NCBI GenBank assembly: GCA_965216425.1
Contig: CBDCFV010000006.1
Span: forward strand, 868,001 to 932,000
Reading direction: 5' to 3'
From: CBDCFV01 sp965216425
GTDB lineage: Bacteria > Chloroflexota > Dehalococcoidia > Lucifugimonadales > UBA3495
DNA length: 64,000 bases
The stretch's first letter is position 1, and the number at the start of each line of letters is the position of its first letter. Both the position numbers and the translations under genes were made by a program. The notes under the pieces are model-generated. The model was not told the DNA's origin. It ran no database searches and saw only the letters and a list, made by a program, of their open reading frames with translations. Positions 17,161-25,447 of this stretch are shown in pieces.

Positions 17161-17586
17161 ATGACTCAAACATCCCCAATGGGGCCATACGGGCAAGGCG
17201 ACAACACCACGACCGACTATCGTCAGCAGTCCAGAGAGTTCCTGGCTAAGGCGCGGGAATATCTAGCCGTAGACGATCTGCATCAGGCGTCCGAGAAGGG
17301 CTGGGGCGCCGCCGCTTGGATGGCCAAGGCCGTTGCCGAAGCCCAAGGCTGGCCATATGAAAGGCATGAACAATTTTTCACTGTGATGTACCAAGCCGAG
17401 GACTTGACTCACGATACCCGATTGGGTGACCTTTCTCCCATAGCGAACGAACTCCACGGGTACTTTTACACCCGCAAAAGGTTCCTACGCCCCGACGTCA
17501 TTGGTAGAAGGCTTGACCGAGTCGAGCTTTTGTTGAATATTCTAGAACCGCTGACCAAGTCAGGTCCAGGAGGTGTCGACAGATAG
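17161..17586 (+). CDS. HEPN/PaREP1-like protein, copy 2
   Basis: A 141-residue tandem paralogue of the preceding protein. It shares LAKAREYLAVDDLHQASEKGWGAAAWMAKAVAEAQGWPYE, ELHGYFYTRKRFLRP and LNILEPLTK. The ATG at 17161 is preferred over one at 17140 because it aligns with copy 1's MTQ start. The pair is 10 nt apart and reads as a recent local duplication that has begun to diverge. Function unknown; the HEPN-like assignment is by resemblance only. Confidence 0.7.
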   Translation: MTQTSPMGPYGQGDNTTTDYRQQSREFLAKAREYLAVDDLHQASEKGWGAAAWMAKAVAEAQGWPYERHEQFFTVMYQAEDLTHDTRLGDLSPIANELHGYFYTRKRFLRPDVIGRRLDRVELLLNILEPLTKSGPGGVDR

Positions 17587-17686
17587 GCCTTGATCGTCAA
17601 AAATTGATCGCGGCATGTCCAACGGGTCAAGGAACCGCCTTATGGCCGTGATTCTGGCGGACTTCCCAGATTCTTTGAGCGAAAGC

Positions 17687-18898
17687 TTAATCCCGCCCGG
17701 CCAGCATACCCTCTTGCGATGCGATCATCTGCCGGTACAACTCCTCCACTTGGGCCAGCACCACAGGAGTGTCATGCAGTTGCATACTGGCCATGCCGCG
17801 CTCGCCCATTGATTCCCAACGGTCGCGGTGGTCCAGCATGAGAAGCATCTTGCGGGCCAGGTCCTCTGCCGTGGGTTCGAACAAAAACCCGTTGACACCT
17901 TCTTCCAATAGCTCCGGCAAAGCGACCGCGTTGGCCACCAGAATGGGCAGTCCGCTGGCCATACCCTCCATCACGGCCATGCCCTGCAACTCGGCGGCCC
18001 CGGCGCCTATGTATACGTCGCCAACGTTGTACAAACGAGGCAGGTCCTCGTCAGGGACATAGCCCGTGAAGACCAGCACTCCGTCGAGGCCAAGACGTTT
18101 GGCAAGCTCCCGGAACTCGCCTTCATCCTTCCCTCTTCCCACCAATACGGTCTGTACTTGGGTGGAAGCCGCCGCTTCGGCTGTAGCCTTGATTACCAAG
18201 TCGACTTTCTTGTCCTTCTCTAACCGTCCCACCGACAGGAAGGTTGGAATGTCCTGGCGGATGTTGTATTTCCGGTAAATAGACTCCGGTGCAGGAACCT
18301 TGGAATAACGCCGCAGGTCGATCCCGTTGGAAACAACCTCTGCCGGAGCGGTCAACCCAACGCCCCGCATCATTTTCAAGCAGGAGTGGGACGGCGCGAA
18401 AACACAGTCCAGCCGGTTGTATACCCTCATCCAGTGCTTCCATGTCACCGCTGATATGACAACCGAGCCGACAGACCTCAGGGGTTTGGGAATATAGTCA
18501 AACAGGTTCCCTGGCATGAAATGGTTGGTTCCCACTACGGGAATGCCTCGTTTCCGGGCCTGTTTCAAGCACCCTTGGCCGACAACGAAGTGGTTCTGCA
18601 GGTGGACGATGTCGGGCCGGGACCGGTCGAAAATGCGGTCTAGCTTGGCGTCGATATTGGCCCACGACGTTATCCGGAACTCGGGATGCAGCGGTCTGGT
18701 GGGAAATGACTTAATGCGATGTACCGTTACTCCGGGACTGGACGGCTCGTCCTGCTCTTCATCACGGTAGATCATGCTGGGAGCAACCACCGTGACACAA
18801 TGCCCCCTTCCCGCCAGTCCCTGTACAAACCTGTGGGCCGCCACCGCTGCGCCGTTCAACTGCGGCGGATAAGTATCGTTTGCCACCAACACTCTCAC
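17687..18898 (-). CDS. GT4-type glycosyltransferase
   Basis: A 403-residue GT-B enzyme. The N-terminal domain begins VRVLVANDTYPPQLNGAAVAAHRFVQGLAGRGH, typical of family 4 (glycogen-synthase-like/PimB-like). The C-terminal donor domain shows FLSVGRLEKDKKVDLVIKA, VFTGYVPDEDLPRLYNVGDVYIGAGAAELQGMAVMEGMASGLP with the EX7E-like motif, and NGFLFEP. It likely transfers a hexose from a nucleotide donor to a lipid or polysaccharide acceptor at the membrane. The GTG at 18898 is chosen for AGAAGGGGG upstream; an upstream reading to 18955 lacks similarity. It follows a DedA-family gene closely on the same strand. Confidence 0.9.
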   Translation of the reverse strand: MRVLVANDTYPPQLNGAAVAAHRFVQGLAGRGHCVTVVAPSMIYRDEEQDEPSSPGVTVHRIKSFPTRPLHPEFRITSWANIDAKLDRIFDRSRPDIVHLQNHFVVGQGCLKQARKRGIPVVGTNHFMPGNLFDYIPKPLRSVGSVVISAVTWKHWMRVYNRLDCVFAPSHSCLKMMRGVGLTAPAEVVSNGIDLRRYSKVPAPESIYRKYNIRQDIPTFLSVGRLEKDKKVDLVIKATAEAAASTQVQTVLVGRGKDEGEFRELAKRLGLDGVLVFTGYVPDEDLPRLYNVGDVYIGAGAAELQGMAVMEGMASGLPILVANAVALPELLEEGVNGFLFEPTAEDLARKMLLMLDHRDRWESMGERGMASMQLHDTPVVLAQVEELYRQMIASQEGMLAGRD

Positions 18899-18958
18899 TG
18901 TTCTTACCCCCTTCTCATCAAGTCGGAAGTAGCCGTTTGGAGTCCGCCGTGACAAATC

Positions 18959-19648
18959 TTATCGTTGCACCTGGCTCTCCTCGTCGGCGTATTGCCGTAT
19001 CTTTCGAGTGAATTTTTGGGCGATCCGGTTGTAAATATAGGTCACCAACAGGAAAAGCACGAAGAACCCGGCCAACCATAAGGCACCGTACCCGAACGCG
19101 CGTTGGAGGAACCCATAACCTTGGCCGGAATAGTATCCCAGTGCCGTGAAGAACAATGAGGTCAGGGCGACGATTGCGATGTCCCACCAGAAAAAGCGCT
19201 TGACCGAGACGCCCAACGCCCCCATTACCGCCAACCCTGGAGGGCTTATGAAAGGAATAGTCTTAATGAACAGGAGCCACTTCCCCATGTGATTGGTAAT
19301 GAGTTCTGATGCCCTTTCACGGCGTTCGACCGGGATTCCGATACGGGTCCCGAATTTGTCCAACACCCATTGCCCGCCCCAATGACCTATGTAGTAGTAC
19401 AGGACGTCCGGAAGGAAGTTGGCGAAAAAAGAAAGTACGAAAACGATGAATATGTTGAAGTGGCCCAACGCCGCGCCGAGGGCGCCAATGGAGGTCACCG
19501 CCGGCCCTTCTATCAACATGATCAGGAACATCACCAGGTATCCGTTCCTGATGAGCCATTCAAGAATTTCCGATTCCGCAAAGAAGGTCAAGCGGGTCGT
19601 CCTCGCGGGAAGGAAGGGTTTATACAAATATTGTACCCTAACCGTCAC
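18959..19648 (-). CDS. DedA/VTT-domain membrane protein
   Basis: A protein of up to 229 residues with about five hydrophobic segments. The VTT/DedA core is visible: a re-entrant segment around VTSIGALGAALGHFNIF, then LPDVLYYYIGHWGG and the second re-entrant FIKTIPFISPPGLAVMGALG, then two TM helices at 170-215. DedA proteins are implicated in undecaprenyl- or phospholipid flipping. The true start may lie inside the given frame (for example close to FAESEILEWLI). It lies 60 nt upstream of the glycosyltransferase, so a shared role in lipid-linked glycan metabolism is possible. Confidence 0.85.
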   Translation of the reverse strand: MTVRVQYLYKPFLPARTTRLTFFAESEILEWLIRNGYLVMFLIMLIEGPAVTSIGALGAALGHFNIFIVFVLSFFANFLPDVLYYYIGHWGGQWVLDKFGTRIGIPVERRERASELITNHMGKWLLFIKTIPFISPPGLAVMGALGVSVKRFFWWDIAIVALTSLFFTALGYYSGQGYGFLQRAFGYGALWLAGFFVLFLLVTYIYNRIAQKFTRKIRQYADEESQVQR

Positions 19649-19710
19649 ACATCCCGGCTACCTCGGCGGACCGGACCAAGGCAACCACATTTGACGCCTT
19701 CGCCCTTGTC

Positions 19711-19730
19711 ATTCCCGCGAAGGCGGGAAT
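19711..19730. repeat. REP-like hairpin ATTCCCGC-loop-GCGGGAAT
   Basis: A perfect 8-bp inverted repeat with a GAAG loop. The same core with loop CTGC recurs at 26326-26350, 28721-28745, 36720-36742 and 36969-36991, in two cases inside 127-nt MITE copies. Here it is a solitary copy between the divergent DedA and VOC genes. Confidence 0.8.
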
Positions 19731-19835
19731 CCAGAGGCGGATTTTCCTACGGAACGTGGTCAGATTTGGCGCCCGGTTGCCCGACAGAAATTTCCCTCGC
19801 TTTCGCCCAATACTCTATCTTTATCGGAGACACCC

Positions 19836-20261
19836 ATGAGCCTCAACACGTACCTGACCTTCAACGATAACTGCCGCCAGGTCTTCGAATTCTACCGCTC
19901 GGTATTCGGCGGCGAATTTGACACCATCATCACCTTCCGTGAAGGGCCGCCGGACATAGGCGTGGCCGAAGCGGAGCAGGACCGCATCATGCATGTGTCG
20001 CTGCCCATAGGCTCCAGCATCCTGATGGGTAGCGACAGTTGCTCCGCCTTCGGCCCGCCTCCCGTCACCGGGAGCAACTTCTCCATATCCTTCTCCGCCG
20101 AGACCAGGAACGACGCCGACGACAAGTTCGCCAAGCTTTCCCAAAGCGGTCAAGTAACCATGCCCATCCAAGACATGTTCTGGGGCGACTACTTCGGCTC
20201 CCTCACCGACCAGTTCGGCATAAACTGGCAGGTTAGTTACGCCCCGCCGCAGGGCGGCTGA
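19836..20261 (+). CDS. VOC/PhnB-like protein (glyoxalase fold)
   Basis: A 141-residue protein starting MSLNTYLTFNDNCRQVFEFYRSVFGG, the standard opening of PhnB/3-demethylubiquinone-like VOC proteins. The beta-alpha-beta-beta-beta module continues through HVSLPIGSSILMGSD and the C-terminal MFWGDYFGSLTDQFGINWQVSY. Members of this subgroup mostly lack an assigned reaction. A GGAGA ribosome-binding site lies 6 nt upstream of the ATG. Confidence 0.9.
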   Translation: MSLNTYLTFNDNCRQVFEFYRSVFGGEFDTIITFREGPPDIGVAEAEQDRIMHVSLPIGSSILMGSDSCSAFGPPPVTGSNFSISFSAETRNDADDKFAKLSQSGQVTMPIQDMFWGDYFGSLTDQFGINWQVSYAPPQGG

Positions 20262-20323
20262 TTGAAATCAATCCGCGGCGGCAGGGGACCTGTTTCCATC
20301 ACACTCGCCCCGCCCCCCCCAGA

Positions 20324-20353
20324 TTATGAGGCACACTAAGACCCCTGTATAAT
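20324..20353 (+). promoter_or_regulatory. Putative promoter of the mcrBC pair
   Basis: TATAAT at 20348-20353 stands 30 nt upstream of the mcrB start, preceded after an 18-bp spacer by TTATGA (20324-20329), a weak -35. GGGAG before the ATG serves as ribosome-binding site. Confidence 0.4.
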
Positions 20354-20383
20354 TCCAGCCAATTCTAAGCCCGGGAGACGGTA

Positions 20384-21844
20384 ATGGAAGCTTGGGTAGT
20401 TCGCAGCGGTAGCAAGGGCGAGGATGTTTCGCATCTGTTCGCGGAGAAATCAGTTGTTGCGATTGGATATCTCTCAGAAGACCTGTCCAGGCTTAGCAAT
20501 CGGGAACAAATAAAAGAGCGACTTCGGGTTGAGTATCCAGAATCGTCAGACGGGACAGTGAATTCTTATGCAGGAATTCTCTGGCGATTCTCAAAAGACA
20601 TCTCGGTGGGGGACTTGATACTTACTCCACCAACAAGGTCGACGGATGTCTGGATAGGACGCTGCCAAGGGCCGTATGAGTACTTGCCACACGTGATTTC
20701 TGATTACTATCCAGACGTGAGGAAGGTGAGTTGGCTGAACAGGGTTTCCAGGTCGGTCCTCTCAGGGCCTCTCCAAAGCTCAATTAGCAGTGAGTTGACC
20801 GTATTCAACGTAACTAAGCACATTAGAGAGATTGAGGGCATAATCAATGGCGATGACAGGTGGAACACGTTCAATGGAAAAGGGAATCCGACATCTCCAG
20901 CGTCTCACGAAGACCCCTGGTCCCAATCCAACATAAACACCCTCGCCCAAGAACTCCTCTGGCCACCCGAACACCTCCAGGAAATCATCGAAGACCTGCA
21001 AGAAAAACGCCAAGTCATCTTCTACGGGCCGCCGGGCACCGGCAAGACCTACGTCGCCCGCGAAATCGCCCGGCAGTGCAAGCTCAACGGCGGCGACTTT
21101 GAAATCGTCCAGTTTCACCCCTCTTATTCATATGAGGACTTCGTACAGGGTTTCCGTCCCAAACTCATAAACGGTCAGCCTGGGTTTGAGCTTATTGACG
21201 GCCCTCTCCGGCGCATCGCCGACAAGGCAAGGAACAACCCGGACGCTACCTTCATCCTGATTATTGACGAACTCAACCGGGGCAACGTTGCCAAGGTGTT
21301 CGGGGAGTTGTACTTCCTGCTGGAGTACCGGGATGAGGAAGTCAGGCTCCAGTACGGTGGCGACGGTGCGGGGTTCAGCCTGCCCTCCAACCTGTGGTTT
21401 ATCTGCACCATGAATACGGCTGACCGCTCCATCGCCCTGATGGATGCGGCCTTGCGCCGTCGCTTCTACTTTGCGCCCTTCTTCCCCGACGAACCGCCCG
21501 TCAAGGGTCTGCTGCACCAATGGCTGGAGCGAGAGGGCCAGGATACTCTGGCCGCCAACTTGGTGGACGCCGCGAACGGCAAGCTGGAACGGGACATGGG
21601 CGTTGGTCCCAGCTACTTCATGCGTGGCGGTCAAACGCTGGACGAAAGCCGCGTGCGTCGCATCTGGGAGCGGGCGGTAATCCCCTATATCGAGGAACAG
21701 TTCTTCGGGGACGCGGACAAGCTCGCCGAGTTTGGGTTTGACAGGCTGAAACGACAACTGGATGGTTCGGCATCCAACAGTGGGGAATCAACAGGCGAGA
21801 CTGATCGGGCGCAGGCCACCAATGATGCAACTGACCCTTCGTGA
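20384..21844 (+). CDS. mcrB: McrB-like GTPase/AAA+ subunit of a type IV restriction system
   Basis: A 486-residue protein with two parts. Residues 1-160 (AWVVRSGSKGEDVSHLFAEKSVVAIGY, then SVGDLILTPPTRSTDVWIGRCQGPYEY) resemble the EVE/PUA-like N-terminal domain seen on Mrr- and McrB-type restriction proteins, which probably reads modified bases. Residues 190-460 are the McrB AAA+ motor: Walker A GPPGTGKT (215-222), Walker B FILIIDELNRG (290-300) and the McrB-specific MNTADRS (343-349). The specificity domain is not the DUF3578 domain of E. coli McrB. Base composition shifts between the two parts. The gene overlaps mcrC by 23 nt. Confidence 0.92.
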   Translation: MEAWVVRSGSKGEDVSHLFAEKSVVAIGYLSEDLSRLSNREQIKERLRVEYPESSDGTVNSYAGILWRFSKDISVGDLILTPPTRSTDVWIGRCQGPYEYLPHVISDYYPDVRKVSWLNRVSRSVLSGPLQSSISSELTVFNVTKHIREIEGIINGDDRWNTFNGKGNPTSPASHEDPWSQSNINTLAQELLWPPEHLQEIIEDLQEKRQVIFYGPPGTGKTYVAREIARQCKLNGGDFEIVQFHPSYSYEDFVQGFRPKLINGQPGFELIDGPLRRIADKARNNPDATFILIIDELNRGNVAKVFGELYFLLEYRDEEVRLQYGGDGAGFSLPSNLWFICTMNTADRSIALMDAALRRRFYFAPFFPDEPPVKGLLHQWLEREGQDTLAANLVDAANGKLERDMGVGPSYFMRGGQTLDESRVRRIWERAVIPYIEEQFFGDADKLAEFGFDRLKRQLDGSASNSGESTGETDRAQATNDATDPS

Positions 21845-23030
21845 ATACGAACCCAGCCGCGTCAGTGTGCCGCTCGACATAGAGCGGCGGAAGGTCCTGA
21901 ACGCCGCCCATATTGAAGTAACTCCCCCAACCGATGAACTGGCGACGTGGGTCCTCCGGCCGTCGTCCTACATCGGCACGGTGCGATTGGGCGACTTGTC
22001 TGTCATCGTGCGCCCCAAGATTCCCATCGACCGGGTCATGTTCCTGGTGGCCTATGCCATAGACCCCAAGGACTGGCGTAAGTACCCGTTCGACCTGTCC
22101 TCGCACACCGATGTCCTGGAGAGCCTCATCCCGGCCTTCGTGCATCACACCCGCCAAGCCGTCCGGCGCGGTCTGCTGCAGGGGTACCGGCATGAAGAAG
22201 AAGCCCTACACACCGTCAGGGGCCGTATCCGGTTCAACGACCAGATAAACCGCCGTTTCGGCGTCCCGCTGCCCTTGGAGGTGGCCTTCGACGAGTTCAC
22301 CGAGGATATCGAGGAGAACCGGCTGCTCAAGACCGCCCTCCACCGGCTGGCCCACCTGCCCGTCAGGTCACAACAGGCCCGCCGCGACGTCCATGCCCTG
22401 CGCCCCGTCTTCAACACCGTAGAGTTCGGTGCATACCGCCGCGGCGTTCCGGAGGTGCAATACACCCGCCTCAACAGCCACTACCGTCCCGCGGTGGAAC
22501 TGGCCCGGCTGATTATCGAAAACTCCAGCTTGGAACTTCTCCACGGGGAAACGACGGGCGCTTCCTTCATGCTGGACATGAACCGGGTGTTCGAGCGGTT
22601 CCTGTTCGTCGCGCTGAGAGAAGAGTTGGGACTCTCGGAACGCGAATGGCGGCGCGGGCGTCTGCACCTGGATGAGGCCAACACCATCAAGCTGGAGCCG
22701 GATCTCTCATGGTGGAGTGGGAGACGCTACCGGTTCGTGGGCGACGCCAAGTACAAGCGCATCAAATCGGAAAGTTTCCCCAACGCCGACATCTACCAGA
22801 TACTTGCCTACTGCGTCGCTGCCGATTTACCGTCCGGGCTCCTCATCTACGCCGCCGGCGAGTTGGAGCCAACGGAGCCGCGCCGCTACAGAATCAGGCA
22901 CGCAGACAAGACTATCGAGGTAGCATCCATCGACTTGGAAGGCCAGCCCGATGACATTCTCAAGCAAGCCGCCCGCTTGGCCGACTGGGTCAAGCAGCAC
23001 TACTGCCGGAGTGTGTTGGCCCCGGCCTAG
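21822..23030 (+). CDS. mcrC: McrC-like nuclease subunit of a type IV restriction system
   Basis: A 402-residue partner of McrB. The N-terminal part (LREYEPSRVSVPLDIERR) docks on the McrB ring in the family, and the C-terminal PD-(D/E)xK nuclease is recognisable: LEPDLSWW (Asp294) and FVGDAKYKR (Asp308, Lys310). Together with McrB it should cleave DNA carrying modified cytosine or another modified base. The ATG at 21822, overlapping the mcrB end, is preferred to a codon at 21762. Its stop shares a CTAG with the convergent small membrane protein gene. Confidence 0.92.
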   Translation: MMQLTLREYEPSRVSVPLDIERRKVLNAAHIEVTPPTDELATWVLRPSSYIGTVRLGDLSVIVRPKIPIDRVMFLVAYAIDPKDWRKYPFDLSSHTDVLESLIPAFVHHTRQAVRRGLLQGYRHEEEALHTVRGRIRFNDQINRRFGVPLPLEVAFDEFTEDIEENRLLKTALHRLAHLPVRSQQARRDVHALRPVFNTVEFGAYRRGVPEVQYTRLNSHYRPAVELARLIIENSSLELLHGETTGASFMLDMNRVFERFLFVALREELGLSEREWRRGRLHLDEANTIKLEPDLSWWSGRRYRFVGDAKYKRIKSESFPNADIYQILAYCVAADLPSGLLIYAAGELEPTEPRRYRIRHADKTIEVASIDLEGQPDDILKQAARLADWVKQHYCRSVLAPA

Positions 23031-23242
23031 CTCACAGGTGGTCCCGGTTGCGGTGACCGCGGTTTCCTCCGCCATCGAAGTATCCATATCAGGTTCAACC
23101 CTGCTATTGCCGCCGCAGCGAACCAGAGGACGCTGCCGATGGTGGGGTTGTGCTGAAGTCCTATACCCAGCCCAATGTAAAAGACTGCGATCGCCAGCAC
23201 GAACAACAGTATGTGGACCGTAACCCTTGCCACCCCGCTCAT
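23027..23242 (-). CDS. Small two-TM membrane protein
   Basis: A 71-residue protein with two hydrophobic segments (about residues 8-27 and 37-56) ending in a basic, Pro-rich tail (LRWRRKPRSPQPG). Function is not recognised. GAGGAG 9 nt upstream of the ATG supports real translation. It ends inside the mcrC stop on the opposite strand, and lies 75 nt downstream of the histidine kinase gene in the same direction. Confidence 0.65.
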   Translation of the reverse strand: MSGVARVTVHILLFVLAIAVFYIGLGIGLQHNPTIGSVLWFAAAAIAGLNLIWILRWRRKPRSPQPGPPVS

Positions 23243-23317
23243 AAACGCCTCTCCTCAAGTTGCTGCTTGGAGCATAGCATTGGGCTGGAGACGGTTCCAT
23301 ACCTGCGATCCGGAACA

Positions 23318-24691
23318 TTAAACGGAAAGGTCTTCTTCTACCGTCGGCAACATAAACGAGACAGTGGTCCCGCGTCCGTAGTCGCTCTCCGCGGTAATGG
23401 AGCCGCGGTGGGCTTCGACCAATTGCTTGGCGATGGTCAGGCCCAAGCCAACTCCACCCGTTGTCCGGGCGCGGGAAGGGTCCACACGATAGAACCGCTC
23501 GAACACCAAGGGCAGCGCTTCGGGTGGGATGCCTTGCCCATCATCTTCCACGCTGAGGGTCACCCCCTTCGGCCCATTAGCGTGCGTGCGGACGGTTATC
23601 GTGCCGCCAGTTTCCGTATGCTGGATGGCGTTTTCGAGCAAGTTCCCAATGACCTGCGCAATGCGGGAGCGATCAATTGCTACCGGAGGCAGCCCTTCTC
23701 CCGCAACGTAAATCAACGTGAGGCCCTTGGCCTCGGCCCTGACCCGGCATCCCTCCACGGCCCGGCGCGCAACATCGACCAAGGAATCGTGTTGGAGGTC
23801 CAAATGTAGGACGCCGCCCTCGGCCTGGGCCAGCAGCCTCAAGTCCTCGACCAGCGTACCCAAGTGCAATACCTGCCGGTGAATCGTGTCTATGGTAGCT
23901 TCGTCAGGCTCCAGCAAGCCGTCCTTTATCGCCTCCAAGTACCCTTGGACATTGAACAAGGGCGTCCTCAACTCGTGGGCAACGTCGGCGACAAGGTTCC
24001 TCCGGCGTTGTTCAGCCTCTTGCAGACTCTCAGCCATCAGGTTGAAGGAGTCCGCCAACTCCCTGATCTCTTTGGGGCCAGACGCGGGCGCTCTCTGCGT
24101 CAGATCTCCCCGGCCCAGCCGAGTCGCGGCGGATCCCAACGCTTGAAGCGGGGCCAGAAGCTGCCGGGAGAGCAGAGACATCAGCAGGACCCCGCCGATG
24201 CCGGCGGCGATGCCGGTCCACAGCAAGTAGGTGTTTAACGTGGAGACCAAACGGGAGACCGGAGGGTCCGGAATGGAGGCGGTGGAAGCGGCCGGGGTGA
24301 TCTCCATGGCCCCGACCTGCTGGTCCCCCAACACCAACGGGGTGTCAGACCGGTCTATATGGCGGCGTCTTTCGAAGGGGCGGCGCCGGCTATGGGAGTC
24401 CCCCACCACGTTACCCTCCCGGTCCCGCACCACTATGCGCCGTCCGAACGCCGGCCCCGTCCTCTCCAAGATGGGCTGGAGTTCCCGCCACTCCCCGTCA
24501 TCGCCGTATCCACGGGCAATCAAGCGGCCGATGCGCCGCTGCTGGGCTTGCTCCCGCCGGTGGTCGAACCTCTCCGCCTGCCCCTCGGCCGCGTTTGCAA
24601 CGTAGAAACTGACGCCGCCCAAGGCCAACGCCAGTATCAGGGAGAAGCCAAGTATCAAGCGAAACCGTAGGCTGAACACCCATCTAAACAT
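23318..24691 (-). CDS. Membrane sensor histidine kinase (HAMP-HisKA-HATPase)
   Basis: A 457-residue kinase. TM1 lies at about 9-31 and TM2 at about 152-175, enclosing a 120-residue Arg-rich extracytoplasmic domain. Then follow HAMP (176-228), the dimerisation/phosphoacceptor domain with His239 in VADVAHELRTP, and the ATPase domain with LLENAIQHT (N box), DDGQGIP (G1) and GGVGLGLTIAK (G2). It overlaps the response regulator gene by 8 nt, so the two form a pair. The exported Arg/Gly-rich protein upstream may be its target or an accessory sensor. Confidence 0.95.
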   Translation of the reverse strand: MFRWVFSLRFRLILGFSLILALALGGVSFYVANAAEGQAERFDHRREQAQQRRIGRLIARGYGDDGEWRELQPILERTGPAFGRRIVVRDREGNVVGDSHSRRRPFERRRHIDRSDTPLVLGDQQVGAMEITPAASTASIPDPPVSRLVSTLNTYLLWTGIAAGIGGVLLMSLLSRQLLAPLQALGSAATRLGRGDLTQRAPASGPKEIRELADSFNLMAESLQEAEQRRRNLVADVAHELRTPLFNVQGYLEAIKDGLLEPDEATIDTIHRQVLHLGTLVEDLRLLAQAEGGVLHLDLQHDSLVDVARRAVEGCRVRAEAKGLTLIYVAGEGLPPVAIDRSRIAQVIGNLLENAIQHTETGGTITVRTHANGPKGVTLSVEDDGQGIPPEALPLVFERFYRVDPSRARTTGGVGLGLTIAKQLVEAHRGSITAESDYGRGTTVSFMLPTVEEDLSV

Positions 24692-25373
24692 CGTTTAGCC
24701 TGTAACCCACTCCATACACGGTCTGGATGTAACGCCGGTCCTTGGCAGCGGCATCCAGCTTGCGGCGCAAGCCGGATACATGAGAGTCCACCGTCCGGTC
24801 AAACCCATCGAAGTCGTAGCCGAAGACGCGGTTTATGATTTCGTCCCTGGTAAAGGTTCTGCCCGGCTCTCGAAGGAACATCGCCAGCAGGCGGTACTCG
24901 GTGGGCGTGAGATTCAAGGATGTTTGCCAGACTGAGGCAACGCGCCGCTGCGTGTCGAGGGTGATTTCCTGGTAGGTCAACCCGGCGGGAGAGTCCTCCT
25001 CCCGGTCCTGGGCAGTCCGCCGGAGGACCGCCCGTATCCGGGCCGCCAACTCCCGGGGGCTGAAGGGCTTGGTTACGTAGTCGTCGGCTCCAAGCTCGAA
25101 CCCGGCGACGCGGTCTTCCTCTTCTGCACGGGCAGTGAGCATAACTATGGGAACGTCCGACTCCTTCCTCAGTTCCCGGCATACCTCCAACCCGTCCATT
25201 TCCGGCAGCATCAGGTCGAGCACCACCAAGTCGGGGGCCGACTCCTGCGCCATTCGAAGACCGTCTTTGCCGTTGGAAGCGGTCAGCACCGTGTGCCCGT
25301 CGCGCCGCAGGTACAGACGGACTACTTCCACAGTGTGAGGGTCGTCTTCCACTATCAGAACGGTACTGGCCAC
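24684..25373 (-). CDS. OmpR/PhoB-type response regulator
   Basis: A 229-residue regulator. The receiver domain (1-120) has acidic residues in VLIVEDDP, phosphoacceptor Asp53 in VVLDLMLPEMDG, Thr in VMLTARAEE and Lys in VTKPFSPREL. The C-terminal winged helix (about 130-225) has LTPTEYRLLAMFLREPGRTFTRDEI and VDSHVSGLRRKLD. The start is a GTG at 25373 with AGGAG 8-9 nt upstream; upstream codons in the frame have no family similarity. It precedes and overlaps its kinase. Confidence 0.96.
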   Translation of the reverse strand: MASTVLIVEDDPHTVEVVRLYLRRDGHTVLTASNGKDGLRMAQESAPDLVVLDLMLPEMDGLEVCRELRKESDVPIVMLTARAEEEDRVAGFELGADDYVTKPFSPRELAARIRAVLRRTAQDREEDSPAGLTYQEITLDTQRRVASVWQTSLNLTPTEYRLLAMFLREPGRTFTRDEIINRVFGYDFDGFDRTVDSHVSGLRRKLDAAAKDRRYIQTVYGVGYRLNDV

Positions 25374-25392
25374 GCTTGAACTCCTGTGCAAA

Positions 25393-25423
25393 GGTCCCCG
25401 ACACCTAAGGGATGTCGGGGACC
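25393..25423 (-). terminator. Strong stem-loop between exported-protein gene and response regulator
   Basis: A perfect 11-bp stem, GGTCCCCGACA (25393-25403) and TGTCGGGGACC (25413-25423), with a 9-nt loop. On the minus strand it is followed only by TTTG, so it is either a weak terminator or an mRNA processing/stabilising hairpin that sets unequal expression of the exported protein and the two-component genes. Confidence 0.55.
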
Positions 25424-25447
25424 GGACCAAGTCGATTTCCCGGAAGG

